From an uncultured Desulfuromonas sp. (GTDB lineage: Bacteria; Desulfobacterota; Desulfuromonadia; Desulfuromonadales; Desulfuromonadaceae), in NCBI RefSeq assembly GCF_963676955.1, contig NZ_OY781461.1:2474225-2538224 (forward strand): 64,000 nucleotides of DNA, read 5' to 3'. The notes under the pieces are model-generated. The model was given only the letters and a program-made list of their open reading frames with translations. It was not told the origin of the DNA and did no database searches. This document shows positions 8,655 through 16,627 of this stretch, piece by piece (the stretch's first letter is position 1; every line of letters begins with the position of its first letter). Position numbers and translations under genes: made by a program.

Positions 8655-9996
8655 ATCTATTTTGCTGATCGACGATGATGCGTCCATGCGCCGGGTGATC
8701 GAATTTACCCTGCAAGAAGCGGGCTATCAGGTGTTGACTGCCGAGAGCGGCGAACAGGCCTTTCCGGTTTTCCGTCAGCATCAACCGGCCCTGGTGATTA
8801 CCGATGTGCGCATGGAAGGGATGAGCGGCTATCAGGTGTTGGAAAAGGTTCTTGCCGAATCCCCTGAAACTTTGGTGATGATCATCACCGCCTACAGTAC
8901 CGTGGAGCAGGCGGTCGGCGCCATGAAGAGCGGTGCCTATGATTATCTGACCAAGCCGTTCAGCGGCGAGCAGTTGCGCCTGGCCGTGGCGCGCGCGTTT
9001 GAATACCGGGCGCTGCATCGCGAAAACCGCCAGCTTCACGAAGTGCTTCAGCGTCAAGAGGGCCAGCAGCCGATCATTGGCCAATCCGCTGCATTGCATC
9101 AGGTGCTGGAGCAGGTGGACAAGGTGGCGTTGAGTCAGGCACCGGTGTTGATCACGGGCGAGAGCGGGACCGGAAAAGAACTGGTCGCCCGCCGGATTCA
9201 TCAGGCGTCGTCGCGGCGCATGGCCCCGTTTGTCGCCATCAATTGCGCGGCCATTCCTCACGACCTGCTGGAAAGCGAGCTGTTCGGCCATGTCAAAGGG
9301 GCGTTTACCGGCGCGATCAAGGATCAGAAAGGACGTTTTGAACTGGCCGACGGTGGCACCCTGTTCCTCGATGAAATTGCCGAAATGCCGCTGGCCTTGC
9401 AACCAAAATTGCTGCGGGTATTGCAGGAACGGCAGATTGAGCCGCTGGGCGGACACCCTCGGCACATTGATGTGCGCCTGGTCGCGGCGACCAATCGCGA
9501 TCTGCCGGAAGAGATTACTCAACAGCATTTTCGCCAGGATCTCTATTACCGTCTGGCCGTGGTGCCGCTGTCGCTGCCGCCATTACGCGAGCGGCACGAG
9601 GATATCCCCCTGCTGGTCGCGCATTTCATCGCCCACCATCCCCAGGGGCGGGGTGTTCAGGTTTCTGAGGCGTTATACGGAGCACTTGCCGACTATGCCT
9701 GGCCCGGCAACATCCGCGAGCTGCATAATGTGATCGAACAGATGCTGATCCTGCGCCGGCATGATCTGCTCGATCTTGACGACCTTCCCACTCATATCCA
9801 CACGCGTTCGCCGGACTCTTCGTCCGTACTCTACCTGCCGCCGGAAGGCTATTCCCTGGAAGAGATCGAACGACAGGCCGTGATGCAGGCCATGCGTTAT
9901 TGTCACGGCAATAAAAGTCAGGCTGCCGCCTTTTTACGTATTCCGCGTCATACTCTGCTGTATCGTCTGGAAAAATACGCGATTGATCAGTGGTGA
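8647..9996 (+). CDS. NtrC-family sigma54-dependent response regulator
   Basis: A 449-residue activator. The receiver domain (1-120) has phosphoacceptor Asp53 in ITDVRMEGMSG and Lys in YLTKPF. The AAA+ domain (about 140-370) has Walker A GESGTGKE and the sigma54-contacting GAFTGA loop at 218-223. A Fis-type helix-turn-helix ends the protein (GNKSQAAAFLRIPRHTLLYRLEKY). It should activate sigma54 RNA polymerase after phosphorylation by the overlapping kinase. The nearest candidate target is the outer-membrane protein gene 450 bases downstream, which has a well-matched -24/-12 element. Confidence 0.95.
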   Translation: MAESILLIDDDASMRRVIEFTLQEAGYQVLTAESGEQAFPVFRQHQPALVITDVRMEGMSGYQVLEKVLAESPETLVMIITAYSTVEQAVGAMKSGAYDYLTKPFSGEQLRLAVARAFEYRALHRENRQLHEVLQRQEGQQPIIGQSAALHQVLEQVDKVALSQAPVLITGESGTGKELVARRIHQASSRRMAPFVAINCAAIPHDLLESELFGHVKGAFTGAIKDQKGRFELADGGTLFLDEIAEMPLALQPKLLRVLQERQIEPLGGHPRHIDVRLVAATNRDLPEEITQQHFRQDLYYRLAVVPLSLPPLRERHEDIPLLVAHFIAHHPQGRGVQVSEALYGALADYAWPGNIRELHNVIEQMLILRRHDLLDLDDLPTHIHTRSPDSSSVLYLPPEGYSLEEIERQAVMQAMRYCHGNKSQAAAFLRIPRHTLLYRLEKYAIDQW

Positions 9997-10325
9997 CGCT
10001 CTGGTGGTTTGGCGGATTCGTGGCTATTTCGACACGTTATGTGGTGTAACCGCCTCATTTATCGGCATAATTCCATTCAGTAGCGCGCAAATTCTTCTCA
10101 GTCACACAAAAAAATTCAGCCATTTGCTTAATTTTTTTATTTTCCATCGTTAGATTTTGCCGCTCATTGAGTTTTTCTTTTCCGGCAACGCCTCTTTCAA
10201 GGCCCGGTTTTATGCTGTTCCAAGGAGAACTTTGTTGGTTTATGAGAATTGCGGAAATTTTTTTCTGCATGGTCGCTAATGTTGCAGGCCGATGAAGTTG
10301 TCTTAACTTGGTTCTTTTCCAATGC
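9997..10325. other. Intergenic region, no supported gene
   Basis: AT-rich stretch between the regulator and the outer-membrane protein promoter. A 71-codon minus-strand frame exists at 10055-10270 but has no ribosome binding site and no recognisable features. This region is where enhancer sites for the upstream activator would be expected; no clear inverted repeat stood out by eye. Confidence 0.4.
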
Positions 10326-10341
10326 TGGTATGCTGATTGCA
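10326..10341 (+). promoter_or_regulatory. Sigma54 (-24/-12) promoter
   Basis: TGGTATGCTGATTGCA has GG and GC separated by exactly 10 bases, with TTGCA at -12, matching the RpoN consensus except at the fourth and sixth positions. It lies about 100 bases before the outer-membrane protein start and directly downstream of a sigma54 activator gene. Confidence 0.65.
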
Positions 10342-10444
10342 GTGTAAGTAGCTGAAAGTAGGGGATAAATATGACTGTGGCGGTTATAATTATCCTCTGG
10401 AAATGCCCCGGCTTGATAGAATGGGGAAACAGCAGGAGGCAAGA

Positions 10445-11209
10445 ATGGCCCTGGTTACACGCATCAGTTTTGTTGTTCTACTCAGTTTGATCTTCGTAAC
10501 TTCCGCGCTTGCCGAGACGTCGTTTTCGCTGCGTGCCGGGTATCAAATGCTCAAACCGAGCGGTGATATCGCCGGGAGCGGTTCAACGTTTGATACCTCC
10601 CTGGATATTGATGATGACTTGGATTGGGATGACAGCCGGGAAATGCTCGGAGAATTATCTTTGGATTGGGGCCACTCCCAACTGAGCTTCTCTTATCTGC
10701 CGATTGAGTTTTCCGGTGATAGTTTAATGGCCATTGATGGTTATTATAATGGTCAGGCGTTCAATATTGGTGACCATGTTTCCAGTGATGTTAAGTTTGA
10801 CCTCTATGATGTGGGCTACACCTTTTATCTAATCAATATGAAAGAAGTGCCGACGCCGTTTCGTCTCGGTGTCGAGTTTGCCATCAAACTGGCGGATATC
10901 GAAATTGAGTTCAGTGACGAAGCTGCCGGGATTCATGAAAACGATTCCGTGATCGCTCCGTTGCCCACCTTGGGCATGCGCACCTGCATCGCCTTGACCG
11001 AGAATGTGGCGTTGACTGGTCGTGCCGGCTACATTGAATACGACGAGAACCATCTGTTCGATGCCAATGTACAATTGGAATACCTGCCGGTGGAACACGG
11101 TGGCCTGTTTGCCGGCTACCGCTATTTTGATCTGGCCGTGGATGAATCCGATGTCGATGTCAATCTTGAATTTTCCGGTCCTTATGCCGGAATTATGATC
11201 CATTTTTAG
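10445..11209 (+). CDS. Outer-membrane beta-barrel protein, OmpA-like porin fold
   Basis: A 254-residue protein with a clear signal peptide (1-23, SLIFVTSALA before ETSFSLRAGYQ). It has alternating amphipathic strands and the terminal aromatic YAGIMIHF expected of a small outer-membrane barrel (probably 8-10 strands). AGGAGG at 10434-10439 selects ATG 10445. No family is firmly recognised; the layout resembles uncharacterised outer-membrane proteins that respond to envelope stress. A sigma54 promoter precedes it, so control by the adjacent two-component pair is likely (inference). It converges with rnfE, with no obvious terminator between. Confidence 0.8.
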   Translation: MALVTRISFVVLLSLIFVTSALAETSFSLRAGYQMLKPSGDIAGSGSTFDTSLDIDDDLDWDDSREMLGELSLDWGHSQLSFSYLPIEFSGDSLMAIDGYYNGQAFNIGDHVSSDVKFDLYDVGYTFYLINMKEVPTPFRLGVEFAIKLADIEIEFSDEAAGIHENDSVIAPLPTLGMRTCIALTENVALTGRAGYIEYDENHLFDANVQLEYLPVEHGGLFAGYRYFDLAVDESDVDVNLEFSGPYAGIMIHF

Positions 11210-11291
11210 GCGACGTTCTTTGCCGCCGATCCCCGACATTTCCTTAATTTTCAACCTCTCATAAGCGTTACCGTGCCGTGCGGCGCACACG

Positions 11292-11885
11292 TCATCGGGT
11301 CTGCCCGCTCAAGCGGTTGAGCAACGCCAGCACCAATCCCAGCACAATAAAACCACCGGGAGGCAGAAGCAGCAGGATCACCTGCGGGTAACTGTCGCCG
11401 AACACACTGAAACCGAGAACGGTGCCGACGCCGACGAATTCACGGATGGCGCCGAGGATGAACAGGGCCAGGGTAAAACCCAGCCCCATACCCGCCCCGT
11501 CGGCGATGGACGACGCCAGGGGATTTTTCGAGGCAAACCCTTCCGCGCGGCCCATAATCAGACAATTGACCACAATCAACGGGATAAAAATGCCCAGCGC
11601 CTGATACAGATGAAACGCCCAGGCTTCCATGACCAGCTGAACGACGGTGACAAAGGTGGCGATGACGATGATGAAGGCCGGAATCCGCACCTGATCCGGG
11701 ATGCGGCGATGCATCAGCGAGATGACGCTGTTGGAACAGATCAGCACAAAGGTCGTGGCCAATCCCATGCCGAGGCCGTTTTCCGCGCTGGTGGTGACGG
11801 CCAGCACCGGGCACATTCCGAGAACCAGTTTAAAAGTGGGATTTTTGGCCCAGATCCCTTTGGTGAATTCAGCTGCCAAGCTCAT
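11292..11885 (-). CDS. rnfE: Rnf complex subunit E
   Basis: Integral membrane subunit of the ferredoxin:NAD+ oxidoreductase (Rnf) complex, which couples electron transfer to ion translocation. The 197 residues form six membrane helices, and the N-terminus (FTKGIWAKNPTFKLVLGMCPVLAVTTSAENGLGMG) is the family signature; the related RnfA carries the same CP motif. It is the last gene of the six-gene rnfABCDGE cluster, and its start overlaps the rnfG end by 17 bases. Confidence 0.95.
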   Translation of the reverse strand: MSLAAEFTKGIWAKNPTFKLVLGMCPVLAVTTSAENGLGMGLATTFVLICSNSVISLMHRRIPDQVRIPAFIIVIATFVTVVQLVMEAWAFHLYQALGIFIPLIVVNCLIMGRAEGFASKNPLASSIADGAGMGLGFTLALFILGAIREFVGVGTVLGFSVFGDSYPQVILLLLPPGGFIVLGLVLALLNRLSGQTR

Positions 11886-12486
11886 GGGTGATCTCCCTGG
11901 GAGTCATGATTTGTTCGCGGTGGCGGTGGAGAAATTCAAGTCCTCGTTGCACCGCCGAGACCACGGCGCGCGGCGAAATGGTGGCGCCGGTCAGCTGGTC
12001 GATATCGCCGCCGTCTTTTTGTACCCGCCAATCGGTGTTGTCGAGACCGCGGTGTTGAAACTGGTCGGTGAACGAGGCTTCCGTGATTCGAGCACCCAGC
12101 CCCGGCGTTTCGGCCTGAGAGAGAATTTCGATGGCAATGATCTGTTCCTGAGCGTCGACGCCGACAGTTATCTTAATGTCGCCGCTGTACCCATCCCGGC
12201 TGGTGACGTTAAACGCGACTCCCACCATCTTTCCGGCGCGGCGGGCTCGGTAAAAGGTGAGGGAGTGCAGTTGTCCCGAGCTCGCGTCCGTTTCACTCAG
12301 CGTGATCACATCCTGATCCGGATGGTTGTCGAACGGCGGCAATACCGCCGCGATGGCGTTAAGTTGCCGCAGCCGTTGTTGTTCGGCAATGGGCGCGCGG
12401 GTGGCATTCTCCGCCAGCGCCAGCACAAGCGCGGCCGTAGTGGCGATCAGGGTCAGGGTGACGACTAGGCGGCTCAGCTCTTTCAT
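11869..12486 (-). CDS. rnfG: Rnf complex subunit G, FMN-carrying
   Basis: A 205-residue periplasm-facing subunit with one N-terminal membrane helix (10-26) and an FMN-binding domain. The covalent flavin attachment motif is seen as LTGATIS, with Thr169 the expected FMN-linked residue. It receives electrons within the Rnf complex. It overlaps rnfD upstream (4 bases) and rnfE downstream, indicating tight translational coupling. Confidence 0.95.
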   Translation of the reverse strand: MKELSRLVVTLTLIATTAALVLALAENATRAPIAEQQRLRQLNAIAAVLPPFDNHPDQDVITLSETDASSGQLHSLTFYRARRAGKMVGVAFNVTSRDGYSGDIKITVGVDAQEQIIAIEILSQAETPGLGARITEASFTDQFQHRGLDNTDWRVQKDGGDIDQLTGATISPRAVVSAVQRGLEFLHRHREQIMTPREITHELGS

Positions 12487-13550
12487 GAGGACACCTCCCT
12501 GACCGGAGCGGTTTTGCGCGGTCGGCCGAAAATATGCGGCTTGGTATAGCGATCAATGAGCGGGGTGGCGGCGTTCATCAACAAAATGGCAAAGGACACC
12601 CCTTCGGGGTAACCGCCGAACAGACGGATCAACACGGTAATCACCCCGCAGCCGACGCCGAACAGCAGCCGACCGCTGCGGGTGAGGGGCGTGGTCACCG
12701 GATCGGTGGCCATGAAAAAAGCGCCGAGCAACAGGCCGCCGGTGAGCAGATGAAACAGCGGGCTGGGATAACGGCCGGCATCGCTCCACCACAGGATGCC
12801 GCCGAACACCGCAACACTGCCGAGATAACTGACCGGAATCTCCCACGTGATCACCTTGCTGATCAGCAGGTAGGACCCGCCGAGCAACAGCGCCAAAGCG
12901 GAGACTTCTCCCAGGGAGCCGGGCATGCGGCCGACAAAGTAGTTGGCAAAGCCTTCATAAGCGGACGGCGGCAACTGGCCGGTGAGGCGCAGGGCGTCTT
13001 TCATAGCACCGAGCGGCGTGGCCGCGCTCATGGCGTCGATGGCCGTGACCGCGGGCTCGGCAGCCGTTGCGGCTGTCCAGTGGGTCATGTGCAGCGGAAA
13101 GGAAATGAGCAGCACCACCCGAGCCACCAGAGCCGGGTTGAACGGATTATGGCCGAGGCCGCCGTACACCTGCTTGCCGATACCGATGGCGATCACCGCG
13201 CCGAACAGCACCAGCCACCACGGCGCGGACGGCGGTAGATTCAGGGCCAGCAGCACGCCGGTCAGCGCGGCACTGTTGTCGCGCAGCGTCAGCGGCGTGC
13301 CCGCCAGGCGGCAGCACAACGCCTCACATCCCAGACAGCCGACCACGGCCAGCAACACAACGCTCAGCGCCGCCAGGCCGAACAGATACACGGAAACGGC
13401 CACGGCGGGCAGCAGGGCGTAGATCACCCGACGCATGATTTTCTCCGTCCTGTCCGAGCCGTGAAGATGCGGCGAGGAGGACATGTAGAGCAGTGGTGTC
13501 GGCGATGGAGCGGCCGATGAGAGAGAGGATGGCGTCGGTGATGGGGTCAC
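12483..13550 (-). CDS. rnfD: Rnf complex subunit D
   Basis: Membrane subunit homologous to NqrB, 355 residues if started at GTG 13550. That GTG overlaps the rnfC stop (GTGA) and has AAAGGAG 8 bases upstream, so it is preferred to longer forms that run into rnfC. The first 37 residues are Ser/Pro-rich and probably cytoplasmic; membrane helices start near residue 42. The expected flavin site appears as SAATPL with Thr178 retained. A Cys-rich patch (GCLGCEALCC, 71-80) lies in the second helix region. Confidence 0.9.
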   Translation of the reverse strand: MTPSPTPSSLSSAAPSPTPLLYMSSSPHLHGSDRTEKIMRRVIYALLPAVAVSVYLFGLAALSVVLLAVVGCLGCEALCCRLAGTPLTLRDNSAALTGVLLALNLPPSAPWWLVLFGAVIAIGIGKQVYGGLGHNPFNPALVARVVLLISFPLHMTHWTAATAAEPAVTAIDAMSAATPLGAMKDALRLTGQLPPSAYEGFANYFVGRMPGSLGEVSALALLLGGSYLLISKVITWEIPVSYLGSVAVFGGILWWSDAGRYPSPLFHLLTGGLLLGAFFMATDPVTTPLTRSGRLLFGVGCGVITVLIRLFGGYPEGVSFAILLMNAATPLIDRYTKPHIFGRPRKTAPVREVSS

Positions 13551-14872
13551 GTCAGGCACTCCTTTTGACGGGCGATGATCTCCGCTTTGGCATAGCGCAG
13601 CATCTGCACCAGCGGCCGCGCAGCCGGACACACATAGGTGCAGCAGCCGCATTCCATACACTCCAAAGCGCCGTAATTCAGGGCGCCGTCAAAACGGCCG
13701 CGCTCGGCGTAGGCGGTGATGGTGGCCGGCAACAGGTGCAGGGGACAGGCGGCGATACAGCGGCCGCAGCGGATGCACGGACCGGCCGCGCACAGCGACA
13801 CATCCTGGCTGCCGAACAGCAGCAGACCCGTGGTGCCCTTGACCACCGGCACGTCAAGACCGAGTTGGCTCTGGCCCATCATCGGGCCGCCGACAATGAT
13901 TTTGCCGATCTCCTCGCGGCTGCCGCCGCACTGGTCAACCAGAGTGCGCAGGAGCGTGCCGAGACGCACCCACAGATTTCTCGGTGTGGCCAAGGCCGGA
14001 CCCGCGACGGTCACCACCCGTTCGATCAGCGGGCGGCCGTAACGCACGGCATCGCTGACGGCTGCGGCCGTGGCCACATTATCGACGACCACGCCGATAT
14101 TCGCCGGGTGTCCGCCGGACGGCACCTGCCGCCCCAGCAGCACGTCGATCAGCTGTTTTTCCGCGCCCTGAGGATATTTGCTCGGCACGCAAACAATCTC
14201 CATGGCGTCAAATTTGCGGCTGGCGTGTCGCAACAACACAATGGCCTCGGGTTTGTTGTCCTCAATGCCGATCAGCGTCCGTTGCACACCCAGCGCCCGG
14301 CGCAGCAGATCGGCCCCGTCCAGCACTTTGTCGCCCTGTTCCACCATCAGGCGATCATCGCCGCTCAGCCAGGGTTCGCATTCGCAGCCGTTGATCACCA
14401 ACGTATCGCATGCGTGCTGTTCCATGAGCGTCAGTTTGACGTGGGTGGGAAACGTGCCGCCGCCCATGCCGACAATGCCTGCGTCGCGGATGTGCTGTTT
14501 GAGGGTTTCCGGGCTCCACTGTTGCGGGTCCAACGGTGTCAGGTCGGTGGCCCAGCGGTCTTCGCCATCCGGTTCGATGACGATGGCTGGGAGAGCCCTG
14601 CTACTCGGATGGGGGCGCGGTTCAATGGCCACGACAGTGCCGGAGGTTGAAGCGTGAACCGGGGCCGACACCTCGGCTTCAGCCGTGGCCACGCACTGCC
14701 CCTTGGCCACCCGGTCACCGACGGCCACGCAGGGCTGGGCCGGTGCGCCGGCGTGTTGGCTCAGGGGCAACACCAGCTGGTCGGGCAGAGTGCAGACCTC
14801 AATGGGCTGGTGCGTCTCCCGCTTATGGCCGGGCAGATGGATGCCGCCGCGAAATGTGGGTGCCGTCTTCAT
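13547..14872 (-). CDS. rnfC: Rnf complex subunit C (NADH/FMN and Fe-S)
   Basis: Cytoplasmic subunit of 441 residues that holds the NAD(H)/FMN site and two [4Fe-4S] clusters. It begins with the RnfC barrel-sandwich domain (FRGGIHLPGHKRET), then the nucleotide/FMN-binding Rossmann-like part (GMGGGTFPTHVKL; NGCECEPWLSGDDRLM). The cluster ligands are CIRCGRCIAACP (from residue 366) and CMECGCCTYVCP (405-416). It overlaps rnfB upstream by 4 bases and rnfD downstream. Confidence 0.95.
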   Translation of the reverse strand: MKTAPTFRGGIHLPGHKRETHQPIEVCTLPDQLVLPLSQHAGAPAQPCVAVGDRVAKGQCVATAEAEVSAPVHASTSGTVVAIEPRPHPSSRALPAIVIEPDGEDRWATDLTPLDPQQWSPETLKQHIRDAGIVGMGGGTFPTHVKLTLMEQHACDTLVINGCECEPWLSGDDRLMVEQGDKVLDGADLLRRALGVQRTLIGIEDNKPEAIVLLRHASRKFDAMEIVCVPSKYPQGAEKQLIDVLLGRQVPSGGHPANIGVVVDNVATAAAVSDAVRYGRPLIERVVTVAGPALATPRNLWVRLGTLLRTLVDQCGGSREEIGKIIVGGPMMGQSQLGLDVPVVKGTTGLLLFGSQDVSLCAAGPCIRCGRCIAACPLHLLPATITAYAERGRFDGALNYGALECMECGCCTYVCPAARPLVQMLRYAKAEIIARQKECLT

Positions 14873-15690
14873 AAGGATGCGTGTGCCTCCGTTGTTTCAG
14901 ACTGTTGCGTCGCTAAATCGATGATGCAGTGATTGGGGCACACCGCCACGGCCTGTGCCGCCTGGTCGGCATGGTCATAGTCCACCCGGGCCAGAAAGCG
15001 GTCGATAACATAGGCTTCGGGCACTGCTTTTTGACACAGGCCGCAGCCGAGGCAGCCGTTGTCGCAGTAGCGGCGCACTTGGGCGCCTTTGTCGTGACTG
15101 CGGCACAGCACGTGGACCATGGCGGTGACCGGAACCAGGGCAATGACCTGACGCGGACAGGCGGCGGCGCAACGCCCGCAGCCGACACAGCGTTCGTGAT
15201 GGACAACCGCCAGTTCCCCGGCGGTAATCTCAATGGCGCCGAACGGACAGGCCGCCGCGCACGAGCCCAGGCCGAGGCAGCCGTCCGGGCACTGTTTGGG
15301 GCCGTCGGCCAGCAGTGCCGCGGCATTGCAGTCGCGCAGCCCCAGGTAACGGTACTTGAGGGTGGCGGCCCGGTTGTCGCCCCGGCACAGGACCACGGCT
15401 TTTTGCGGCAGGGGCGGGTGGGCGTCCATCTGCATCACTGCGGCGATCCGCACGATCATGTCATTGCCCCCCAGGCAGCAGCGGTTCAGCGCGGCCTGTC
15501 CGGCGACAATAGCGGCGGCGTAACTGGCGCAGCCGGCAAAGCCGCAGGCACCGCAATTGGCCCCGGGCAGGATGGCGACGATCTCGGTTTCCCGCTTGTC
15601 GACCACCACGGCGAACTTTCTCGACGCCCAGCCGAGAATCAGGGCGGCAATCAGGGCGATGGACCCAAGACTCAGGATCGCTGATAACAT
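14869..15690 (-). CDS. rnfB: Rnf complex subunit B, one [4Fe-4S] cluster missing
   Basis: Ferredoxin-like entry subunit of Rnf, 273 residues. It has an N-terminal membrane helix (1-22), a 4Fe-4S domain with Cys46, 49, 54 and 71, then a two-cluster ferredoxin domain (Cys134, 138, 144, 148; 168, 171, 174, 178). A second ferredoxin-like domain follows at 209-255. There, three Cys (213, 216, 219) and Cys251 remain for one cluster, but the other set reads Val223, Ala241, Ala244, Ala247 at the exact CxxCxxC and partner positions. One cluster is thus inferred to be lost as a unit. No strong ribosome binding site precedes ATG 15690; a short frame (15672-15740) overlaps the start. Confidence 0.95.
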   Translation of the reverse strand: MLSAILSLGSIALIAALILGWASRKFAVVVDKRETEIVAILPGANCGACGFAGCASYAAAIVAGQAALNRCCLGGNDMIVRIAAVMQMDAHPPLPQKAVVLCRGDNRAATLKYRYLGLRDCNAAALLADGPKQCPDGCLGLGSCAAACPFGAIEITAGELAVVHHERCVGCGRCAAACPRQVIALVPVTAMVHVLCRSHDKGAQVRRYCDNGCLGCGLCQKAVPEAYVIDRFLARVDYDHADQAAQAVAVCPNHCIIDLATQQSETTEAHASL

Positions 15691-15740
15691 GGCCCGTGCT
15701 CATAATCGTGTTTTGCCATCATCGTTTTTTCCTGTTCCAT
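15672..15740 (-). CDS. Possible 22-codon leader/coupling ORF before rnfB
   Basis: A tiny frame starts at ATG 15740, 16 bases after the rnfA stop, behind a good GAGG ribosome binding site. It ends at 15672, inside rnfB, so it spans the weakly marked rnfB start. The peptide begins MEQEKTMMAKHDYEHG and resembles nothing known to me. It may couple translation from rnfA to rnfB, or be chance. Confidence 0.3.
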   Translation of the reverse strand: MEQEKTMMAKHDYEHGPCYQRS

Positions 15741-15756
15741 CGTTTCCTCACGGTTG

Positions 15757-16338
15757 TCAGACCTTGACCAGTCCCGAAAATCCCATGAAGGCAAGAGACA
15801 ACAATCCGGCTGTAATCAGAGCGATGGCCGTGCCCTGAAAACACTTGGGCAGCGCGCTGAGTTCCAGCCGTTCGCGTAACCCGGCAAAGAGCCATAACGC
15901 CAGGGTGAAGCCGAGACCGGCTCCAAAGGAGAAGGTGACCGATTCAAGCAGAGTATGCTGTTTCTGAATGTTGAGCACGGCGATACCGAGTACCGCGCAG
16001 TTGGTGGTGATCAGAGGTAGAAAGATTCCCAGTGCCCGGTAGAGGGCAGGGCTGACTTTATGCAGCATGATTTCGATGAATTGCACCAGACTGGCGATGA
16101 TCAGAATAAAGGCGATGGTCTGCAGATAGCCGATACCGAGTGGAAGCAGAACGTGGTAGTGAAACAGCCAGGTGGTGAGCGAGGCGATGGTCATGACGAC
16201 GATGATCGCCACGCCCATTCCCAGTGAGGTATCCGTTCTTTTCGACACGCCCATGAATGGACATACGCCGAGAAACTGGGTCAAAACGACATTATTGACC
16301 AACACGGTACTGACAAGGATCAACAACAGTTCCGTCAT
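15757..16338 (-). CDS. rnfA: Rnf complex subunit A
   Basis: First gene of the rnf cluster: 193 residues, six membrane helices, homologous to RnfE and NqrE. The family signature [20 protein letters not shown] is at the N-terminus, including the CP motif that binds the intramembrane iron centre. GGAGTAAG precedes ATG 16338. The gene order A-B-C-D-G-E matches the standard Rnf arrangement. The promoter should lie in 16339-16600, facing away from zntB. Confidence 0.95.
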   Translation of the reverse strand: MTELLLILVSTVLVNNVVLTQFLGVCPFMGVSKRTDTSLGMGVAIIVVMTIASLTTWLFHYHVLLPLGIGYLQTIAFILIIASLVQFIEIMLHKVSPALYRALGIFLPLITTNCAVLGIAVLNIQKQHTLLESVTFSFGAGLGFTLALWLFAGLRERLELSALPKCFQGTAIALITAGLLSLAFMGFSGLVKV

Positions 16339-16627
16339 GATGTCTTACTCCATAACAGAGGCGCCGACGACAGGAGCTCACCCGTTGCGTCGCTGTTTGG
16401 GGGGCCACGACGAGAAGGGCTGGGGGCGCCGGATATCTTGCGCCTGATTCATGGCAAAGATTCGCCAGGGATGGTATTTCGTGTTTTATTATACCACTTA
16501 TCGCGACAAAATCCTGATGGAGGCTGTCGCTGAAAAGGATGGGTGACGGGTAGGCGACGGTTGTTCTTTTTTAACGGGCAGGGTAGTCTGAGAGAAAAAA
16601 CGGCGTCTTCAACGGATGGGAGAACTC
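16339..16627. other. Divergent promoter region rnfA / zntB
   Basis: About 290 bases between the divergent starts of rnfA (-) and the CorA/ZntB gene (+). No gene, strong palindrome or sigma54 element was noticed. Confidence 0.4.

Noticed and set aside
10055-10270. 71-codon minus-strand frame between the regulator and the barrel gene
   Set aside because: No ribosome binding site, no recognisable domain and AT-driven Lys/Asn content.
12483-13550. RnfD flavin site reading SAAT instead of SGAT as an anomaly
   Set aside because: The flavinylated Thr is retained and, from general knowledge of the family, Gly-to-Ala at this position is tolerated; not treated as a defect.
12534-14650. Long plus-strand frames opposite rnfC and rnfD
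   Set aside because: They lie antisense to clearly conserved rnf genes, have low-complexity Arg/Gly/His-rich translations and no ribosome binding sites; typical shadows of GC-biased codons.
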